This document shows, one piece after another, positions 20,308-25,425 of a stretch of 25,425 nt of DNA. The stretch spans positions 1-25,425 of the forward strand of contig CAJOGG010000012.1 in the NCBI GenBank assembly GCA_905234205.1. Direction: 5' to 3'. The notes beneath the pieces are model-generated. The model ran no database searches, was not told the origin of the DNA, and saw nothing but the letters and a program-made list of their open reading frames with translations. The translations under genes and the position numbers were made by a program. This DNA is from an uncultured Synergistales bacterium (GTDB lineage Bacteria; Synergistota; Synergistia; Synergistales; Aminobacteriaceae). Each line of letters opens with the position of its first letter. Within the stretch, counting starts at the first letter, position 1.

Positions 20308-21855
20308 CTATTTACGTTTGTTTAGCCATTCCTGTAATTCATCAGGCGTAACAGTCACTGCCGCAGATTCTAATTCCATATTAGGGATAATATTAATAAG
20401 TTTTTCACCTGTATGTAGCGTAAAATTATCTAACATATCTTCAGTAGAGGAAAATTCTTGATAACTTTTATCATTGTTATACTCATATGTAATTATAGTG
20501 TCATAATTTAAGAAACTATATCTGTGTCCCTTGTACGAACATTCAACTTCGATACCTACTTCAAAGTAATACAAAAATTCTTCTAATGTCATATATTCTC
20601 TTGTATCGTTTCGATCTTTCTTCATTTCACTAGAATTCCCATTTAATCCTAAAACTTCAATCATTATCTTAATTTCCTCTTCTGTCATTTTTCTAGGAAT
20701 GCCACGTCGTTTACCTACAAAATCATGCGCGTGTGGTCCCATAGGATGTGCTTTCGATGAACCGTGATCCGAAAAATCTAAATCGAGTTTTGCATTCCCT
20801 TTATCATCAAAGAAACGACGTTCTATAACGTTACCGTTAGCACCAAGTTTATCATACTTCCAATTAGGGAGACCAATGATGGGTATCTTATGAGCATCTG
20901 TCACCATACGTTTGGACACAGCGTCATAACTTATAATATTCTTTACATCTAAATCTGGGAAATTATATTCTACTATTGGCGAATAATGTTCTGTACTAAT
21001 AAGTACACACCGGCACCTACCATGAAACGGCGGCAAACTCATTCCCGTTGCCTCTAAATCCTGATTACTCACTTCTGTTGCTGGTTCCGTCTGCCAGGGC
21101 ATTGCAGCCTTGAACTCTTCAGGGTCTTCAATTGCCAATACACTATTGATTTTCTCGCGCGCCTTCGTTACGCTGAACACTCGCCCGTGCATATTGTCGC
21201 AGATCGGACACATTCGCTCATCTTGCATTGCCAAAATCTCATATTCAACAATTCCAGCTTCTTCCATTCCAGCAACGCACCCGAATGAACGTGAACGGAC
21301 TAACGCTGCACTCGAGACTACGTCCCAATATTTATAGCCGCCAACTTCACCGCCTAATGCAGTCTCAAGCTCTGCGGCCAACTCCTTACGCCCTAAGCCG
21401 TCCTCAATAGCTGTACTTGTGAGCTCCGCTATCCTTGGTCCACTATGACTGCCGTAATGTTCACCAAGCCAATAGCAATTATGCGAATCTGGCAACGTGA
21501 AATGTGCGTCCGCCTTAAATTCACTCTTGGCTTTCTCGTAAGTCTGCCTGATATATTTCTGCACATTCTGGCGAACCTTCGGAGAGCTTCTAAACGCTGG
21601 ACCCAATGCTGAAGATAAACCTGAAGTAATTATGTCAACGGCGTCCTTTGAAATTGTTGCAGGAAGACTCTTAAATAAATCTGCCACAGCTTTCTCGTAA
21701 CTTTCTCGCCATAATCTTATGAGTTCAGCCGCTAACTTACGCTCAAGCCTCAAATATTCGTCGGCCTTATCTTTAGCTATCGGTAGCGACGTCAATATCC
21801 CGTACAAGCGCAAATACGCTTCATGCCGGCCAAGCTCTGATAACTTAATGCTCAT
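20308..21855 (-). CDS. MuF-type minor head protein with long C-terminal effector-like extension
   Basis: This protein of about 515 residues has the MuF/SPP1-gp7 minor head domain at about residues 140-290: SGPRIAELTSTAIEDGLGR, ALVRSRSFGCVAGMEEAG, EILAMQDERMCPICD and PPFHGRCRC, with Cys216, Cys219, His278, Cys281 and Cys283 as a zinc site. After about residue 305 the DNA becomes AT-richer and the protein changes type: FFDDKGNAKLDLDFSDHGSS, then AHPMGPHAHDF, later TLEEFLYYFEVGIEVECSYK. These blocks resemble C-terminal modules of polymorphic toxin-type proteins on phage heads. The start is taken at ATG 21855; a GTG at 21864 is possible. The domain would enter or coat the head. Confidence 0.8.
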   Translation of the reverse strand: MSIKLSELGRHEAYLRLYGILTSLPIAKDKADEYLRLERKLAAELIRLWRESYEKAVADLFKSLPATISKDAVDIITSGLSSALGPAFRSSPKVRQNVQKYIRQTYEKAKSEFKADAHFTLPDSHNCYWLGEHYGSHSGPRIAELTSTAIEDGLGRKELAAELETALGGEVGGYKYWDVVSSAALVRSRSFGCVAGMEEAGIVEYEILAMQDERMCPICDNMHGRVFSVTKAREKINSVLAIEDPEEFKAAMPWQTEPATEVSNQDLEATGMSLPPFHGRCRCVLISTEHYSPIVEYNFPDLDVKNIISYDAVSKRMVTDAHKIPIIGLPNWKYDKLGANGNVIERRFFDDKGNAKLDLDFSDHGSSKAHPMGPHAHDFVGKRRGIPRKMTEEEIKIMIEVLGLNGNSSEMKKDRNDTREYMTLEEFLYYFEVGIEVECSYKGHRYSFLNYDTIITYEYNNDKSYQEFSSTEDMLDNFTLHTGEKLINIIPNMELESAAVTVTPDELQEWLNKRK

Positions 21856-22711
21856 GCGGTTCACTTAGCGCTTTCTCAACACTGACAAGCGATTTCAACA
21901 AAAGCTCCTCCGTAGCCTCTGGGCTCTCTTCGCCCTTGTTTAACTTCGCGAGATAAATTTGTAATGGCATGTCCAACCACTCCGTTTTATCGTCAACTTC
22001 AGGGGATAACGGATGATTTAACAATCGCATAATCTCACTCCGCGCTTCACGCAGAGTCAAACCACAATTGCTAAACGTACTTAACGCTCCGCTCATAACC
22101 TCAATATCATTAACCTTCGGTGCTAAACTCTTGTATCTCCAGTAGTGGAATCTCATAGCCGGAAATAGCAAACGGTTAATCACAAAATCATGGTCTTCAC
22201 GTTCAGGCCCAAACACCTGTTCTTCTGCAACCTCGCGACTCTCTTTAGCCGTGGCTCGCGTGTAATCACTTGTCAATCCTACAAAAATCGGAGGCAATCT
22301 GAATGAACTTCGTATCTTCTCACGGTTGGTCTTGTCATAATTATCAAAGAGGCTGTCTTTCTGCTGAGCGTCTCTTAAAGGCTGAAAACGTAAGTGGACA
22401 GGGGGGACCGAAGCGTTTTGCGGATTACTCGATTCAAATGGAGCAGCCTCAATCACTAATATCTTGTTAAAACTCTTGCGCCCTCTCATTTCATCGTTAA
22501 TAAAATCCTCGATACGTTCGACCATGCCAACTCGCAATTCACCTGTTACCAGTAACGCCATAGGCGGCACGGTATTATTCTCGAAGTACTCATAATTCAC
22601 TTCTTCAGCTTGGCGCGAACCTACAACCGCTAACCAGTTACCAATACAACGTGGCACCCCGTAAGGACTGTACGGACAATATAGCTTAAAGTGGATTATT
22701 TGCAGTCGCAT
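21845..22711 (-). CDS. Portal protein, C-terminal part (second frame of a frameshifted gene)
   Basis: This 288-residue frame carries the second half of a portal. It begins inside the family signature IHFKLYCPYSPYGVPRCIGN, normally continuous with the upstream A-N-E-I-I-H-F-K. Later motifs include EEVNYEYFENNTVPPMALLV, KIRSSFRLPPIFVG, TAKESREVAEEQVFGPERED and GLTLREARSEI. The family usually has W where this shows C (PRCIGN). The first ATG (MRLQII) is unlikely to be a natural start since the protein it starts lacks half the fold. The end overlaps the MuF gene by 11 bases. Confidence 0.85.
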   Translation of the reverse strand: MRLQIIHFKLYCPYSPYGVPRCIGNWLAVVGSRQAEEVNYEYFENNTVPPMALLVTGELRVGMVERIEDFINDEMRGRKSFNKILVIEAAPFESSNPQNASVPPVHLRFQPLRDAQQKDSLFDNYDKTNREKIRSSFRLPPIFVGLTSDYTRATAKESREVAEEQVFGPEREDHDFVINRLLFPAMRFHYWRYKSLAPKVNDIEVMSGALSTFSNCGLTLREARSEIMRLLNHPLSPEVDDKTEWLDMPLQIYLAKLNKGEESPEATEELLLKSLVSVEKALSEPHEH

Positions 22712-23402
22712 CTACACGCCCTGTTACAGAATCAATTATGCGCGGGTCCCCAAATTCTTTAAAGTAAACCTGCTGACCGTCTTTAAGCTGTACATAACGC
22801 CTAAATCTCTTACGCGACGAATATTCTTGCAACACATTACTTTCATCATCGCGAATCATATACGTAACGTCCGTATATTCTCGGTCAAGCTGAGTCAACC
22901 GCATTTTGTGGCCCTCAATATGTTCAAGCCAGACTATATCGCCTTTGCCATCGCGTATTACTTCCCAATAAGCATTTCCGAGCACCTCTAGGTCGCGCCT
23001 AACACGTCGACGCAGTTGCGAATATGGCAGCTCAAAATTGCAGAACTCAAAGAAATGTTCAATAGTTTTGCGTTCATTAATCGCTTCTATATCTTCAGGA
23101 TCAAAATCAAATGCAGGCTCTAATGTGAAGCCAAAACCATCAATATTCACTTCCATAGCTTCTATACACTGCGATAACACGTTCGAATGTTCTGGAAGTT
23201 GCGCTAACCAGTCTAAATCATAAGGTGGCTGAATAATTCCATCTCCATAATATCCCGCAAAGGGATCTGATACGATTTTCCGACTAACAGGAAAATTATT
23301 TTCGCGGCCCTTTATCAAATATGCTCTGCTATCCAAACACAAGCACTCTCCCTCTTTCTTTCTTCTTCTCAAGATAACCCCATGCTTGAATATGCGTTGC
23401 AT
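22686..23402 (-). CDS. Portal protein, N-terminal part (first frame of a frameshifted gene)
   Basis: This 238-residue frame has the portal start SRAYLIKGRENN and IVSDPFAGYYGDGIIQPPYD, then LDWLAQLPEHSNVLSQCIEA, EVNIDGFGFTLEPAF and VLGNAYWEVIRDGKG. It stops at GRVDATANNPL just where the family continues ANEIIHFKLYSP. Shifting by one base, or restoring five lost bases, would join it to the C-terminal part as about 525 residues. The ATG at 23402 overlaps the terminase by 74 bases. TTG codons at 23342 or 23336, after GAGGGAGAG, are better starts. Confidence 0.87.
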   Translation of the reverse strand: MQRIFKHGVILRRRKKEGECLCLDSRAYLIKGRENNFPVSRKIVSDPFAGYYGDGIIQPPYDLDWLAQLPEHSNVLSQCIEAMEVNIDGFGFTLEPAFDFDPEDIEAINERKTIEHFFEFCNFELPYSQLRRRVRRDLEVLGNAYWEVIRDGKGDIVWLEHIEGHKMRLTQLDREYTDVTYMIRDDESNVLQEYSSRKRFRRYVQLKDGQQVYFKEFGDPRIIDSVTGRVDATANNPL

Positions 23403-24780
23403 AGGAAATTACGTCCACTTGGTCATCATGTGTACCATTAGGAAACGCCAATAATTCAGCTTCTAAATCACTCAGCCATGGCGCATTCTCCAAGTGATAC
23501 ACCATGCCAGCTTCATAGCGTGCAGCCGCGGGAATTGCGCGCGTAAATTTATCAGCGTCAGGCTTTAACTCAATGACAGGTAAACCATCGCGGACTAACT
23601 GTTGATAAAGCGTTAAACCCATATTCGCACTTTCAACGCCAACTAATAACGGCTTATACTGATTGTATTTCTGTTTCATTAACACAGGCTGATCCGGACC
23701 TTCGAGACGCTCACGCAAAATCTCAAGCACTAGCAGCTCACCGCCAGGACACAATACAAACGTACCTAGCACAAAATAGTCTGCGCTAGTCCTCTTACTA
23801 CCCGCAACATCGCAAGTCTGAAATATCTTACAGGTTGAAGCATCATAAATTTTGCCATTGACCTTATAGCAATTAGCAACAATTGAAAACGAGCGAAACA
23901 TTAACGCCCTGAATAAATTGCCATCTGCCGGCCGTGGGTGTCCCTGAAATAGGCTTGCCCATGATCGCGAACCAACGCTCTTTTTCTTATTAGCACACCA
24001 TACAGAATCAAAACCATGTTCAGGCCATAACGCTTGCCCTTCTTCTCGTCCTAAAATGTCATTATCTTCAGCAAGTGCAGGGAGATTTATAAGCCGCCAC
24101 GTATTATCTTGTTTCAGCAAACGCCCGACTAAATCGTCCTCATGCCAACGCGTCATAATTATCACAACTCGGCCACCTGGATGAAGTCTTGAACTCAATG
24201 TGTCCTGCCACTCCGCCCAAATACTTTCACGATAAGTTAAGCTCTCCGCTTCCTTACGATTCTTAATAGGGTCATCGATAACAAGTAGGTCAGCGCCCTG
24301 ACCAGTGATTGAGCCGCCAATTCCTGCGCTTATCATTCCACCTGAATGTCCCTCTATACTCCAGTTAGTCAACGTTGCATTATCGCGAGCTATAGTTATG
24401 TCAAAAATATCTGCGCCGAACTCCTCTATCTTGCGACGATTAGAGCGTCCGAATCTTTTGGCTAATTCTGCTCCATAACTCACTTCGATAACTCTGCGCT
24501 CTGGATTACGGCCGATAAACCATGAGGGAAAACTTTCAGTTACTGTCATTGATTTCCCGTGTCTAGGTGGCATTGTGATAATTAACCGCTCAATTTCTCC
24601 TAAGTCAACTTGTTCAAGATAATCACATAATAAATCCAAATGTTTTGCGCGTTTCCAACGTCCATGTGTTACAAGCTCCATATAAGCGCAATAATTCTCA
24701 CTCGCTACTTTCAGATTTTGAAGTCTCCGTCTTTCTAGTTCCGCTTCTATTAGGTCTATCCTTAGCAGTTCTTCTAGCAT
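23329..24780 (-). CDS. Terminase large subunit
   Basis: The 483-residue packaging motor has an ATPase domain with Walker A variant MPPRHGKS (70-77), Walker B LLVIDD (165-170) followed by P-x-KNRKEA, and coupling motif VIIMTRWHEDDL (206-217). The C-terminal RNase H-like nuclease shows CDVAGSKRTSADYF (Asp324), VGVESAN (Glu383) and HDDQVD (Asp452/453/456). All catalytic residues are present, so the enzyme looks functional. It overlaps the small subunit gene by 83 bases. Length and motif order are normal for terminase of tailed phages. Confidence 0.95.
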   Translation of the reverse strand: MLEELLRIDLIEAELERRRLQNLKVASENYCAYMELVTHGRWKRAKHLDLLCDYLEQVDLGEIERLIITMPPRHGKSMTVTESFPSWFIGRNPERRVIEVSYGAELAKRFGRSNRRKIEEFGADIFDITIARDNATLTNWSIEGHSGGMISAGIGGSITGQGADLLVIDDPIKNRKEAESLTYRESIWAEWQDTLSSRLHPGGRVVIIMTRWHEDDLVGRLLKQDNTWRLINLPALAEDNDILGREEGQALWPEHGFDSVWCANKKKSVGSRSWASLFQGHPRPADGNLFRALMFRSFSIVANCYKVNGKIYDASTCKIFQTCDVAGSKRTSADYFVLGTFVLCPGGELLVLEILRERLEGPDQPVLMKQKYNQYKPLLVGVESANMGLTLYQQLVRDGLPVIELKPDADKFTRAIPAAARYEAGMVYHLENAPWLSDLEAELLAFPNGTHDDQVDVISYATHIQAWGYLEKKKERGRVLVFG

Positions 24781-25168
24781 TCATCGATATTTCCTTCAAT
24801 ATATTTAGCTCTTCCGTGGAAAGTTTCGTTAAATCGTAAGTGTTAACTTCAAGCGAATTATCTATGCCAGTCACGTCAACTTTATCCGATTGCCCTAACC
24901 AGTTCTTGCCCAAGAAAATCAACATTGCCGTATTTTTATCGTCTACAGCTTTCTGATATTGAGCTCTCCTTAATGAAACCATGCCACGACGCCTTTTTTC
25001 TCTGAATATTTCGGAAAATTTGCGGCCGTATTCACGTTTACACCAAGCCTCGAGCGTTTTATCATCGCAATCAAACACTGCGCACATTTCCAATAACGTA
25101 CACTGTATTGCACAAAGGCTCTCAAATAATTTCTTGTCTATCTCTTTATAAGGTCGTCCAGGTCCCAT
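24698..25168 (-). CDS. Terminase small subunit
   Basis: The 156-residue protein begins MGPGRPYKEIDKKLFESLCA and has a helix-turn-helix (IQCTLLEMCAVFDCDDKTLE, AWCKREYGRKFSEIF) typical of DNA-recognising small terminase subunits. The second half is basic and low in structure (SMNARRTAKDRPNRSGTRKT). It would bind the packaging site and guide the large subunit. A GAGGTGGTGA ribosome site precedes the ATG. It overlaps the upstream methyltransferase end by 31 bases and the large subunit start by 83. Confidence 0.85.
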   Translation of the reverse strand: MGPGRPYKEIDKKLFESLCAIQCTLLEMCAVFDCDDKTLEAWCKREYGRKFSEIFREKRRRGMVSLRRAQYQKAVDDKNTAMLIFLGKNWLGQSDKVDVTGIDNSLEVNTYDLTKLSTEELNILKEISMNARRTAKDRPNRSGTRKTETSKSESSE

Positions 25169-25425
25169 TGTTCACCACCTCTAATTAATTTGATATTTTC
25201 ATCATGTGTATATTCAGCGTAGCGTCTCACAATCACATCAACAAATTTCGGCTCTAGTTCAATCCCGAAGCAAACTCTGTCAGTTTCACAGCAAGCTATT
25301 AACGTGCTGCCACTCCCTAAGAATGGATCAAGCACTATTCCATTCGTCATTGTGGAGTTCTTTATCGGATACGCCATTAGTTGTACAGGTTTCATTGTGG
25401 GGTGAAGTTCTGAATGTTGCGGCTT
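25138..25425 (-). CDS. DNA methyltransferase, C-terminal part (runs off right edge)
   Basis: The frame is open to the right edge and the visible 95 residues begin KPQHSELHPTMKPVQLMAYP. H-P-T-M-K-P-V-x-L is the classic segment of N6-adenine or N4-cytosine methyltransferases of ParB-linked phage type. It is followed by LDPFLGSGSTLIAC (S-adenosylmethionine loop) and GIELEPKFVDVIVRRY. It is thus the C-terminal domain of a second DNA methylase at the head of the terminase module. The DPPY active site would lie outside the window. Confidence 0.9.
   Translation of the reverse strand, partial: KPQHSELHPTMKPVQLMAYPIKNSTMTNGIVLDPFLGSGSTLIACCETDRVCFGIELEPKFVDVIVRRYAEYTHDENIKLIRGGEQWDLDDLIKR

Noticed and set aside
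22700..22740. Programmed +1 frameshift at CTT TAA in the portal gene
   Set aside because: It looks a little like the RF2 shift site CTT TGA, but no upstream Shine-Dalgarno stimulator is present and the product would lose conserved residues (IHF), so a deletion is more likely.
1..25425. CRISPR arrays, insertion sequences, integrase or attachment sites
   Set aside because: No regularly spaced repeats, transposase motifs or integrase gene were seen; direct repeats that could be att sites were not found by eye.

Overview
The window is most of the head and tail gene cluster of a contractile-tailed (myovirus-type) prophage or phage. Nearly every gene is on the minus strand, so the cluster reads from high to low coordinates. 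The base composition is moderately AT-rich, and the small accessory families look like those of prophages in anaerobic gut bacteria (Firmicutes or Synergistota). That host guess is weak because no host chromosomal gene is visible. Both ends are cut: a DNA methyltransferase runs off the right edge and a baseplate J-like gene off the left edge.

Layout from right to left: DNA adenine methyltransferase (partial), small and large terminase subunits, portal protein (broken into two frames), and a MuF-type minor head protein with a long AT-rich C-terminal extension. An accessory block (about 15.97-20.3 kb) follows. It holds an orphan protein tail in the same frame as the MuF gene, a small Cys-rich possible immunity gene, a membrane protein, a lone plus-strand mini-ORF, two tRNA-like genes with shrunken anticodon arms, a Rha-type regulator, two intrinsic terminators, a second methyltransferase and a protein of unknown function. 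The head module resumes with an XkdF-like protease, scaffold, major capsid protein and connector/neck proteins. The tail module then runs sheath, tube, a chaperone pair joined by a likely programmed -1 frameshift on seven T's, tape measure (split by a frameshift), CIS-tube-like protein, gp53-like protein, a tail hub split into two coupled genes, gp5-like spike, a HigBA-like toxin-antitoxin unit with its own promoter and terminator, two tiny membrane proteins, PAAR tip, gp25 and the start of gpJ.

The genes work together in order: terminase and portal package DNA; protease, scaffold and capsid protein build the head; the connectors join it to a sheath/tube tail whose length is set by the tape measure; the hub, spike, PAAR, gp25 and gpJ form the baseplate. 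Junctions are mostly ATGA, TTGA or TAATG overlaps, as in one translationally coupled late operon.

The most unusual parts are: (1) the MuF extension, the in-frame orphan tail and the Cys-rich gene, which look like a polymorphic-toxin locus that has swapped its C-terminal cassette; (2) two tRNA-like genes that keep acceptor, D and T arms but lack a normal anticodon loop; (3) a textbook T7 slippery site in the tail chaperone gene; (4) a toxin-antitoxin unit set as an autonomous moron inside the baseplate genes; and (5) out-of-frame lesions in portal and tape measure, which suggest a decaying prophage unless they are sequencing errors.
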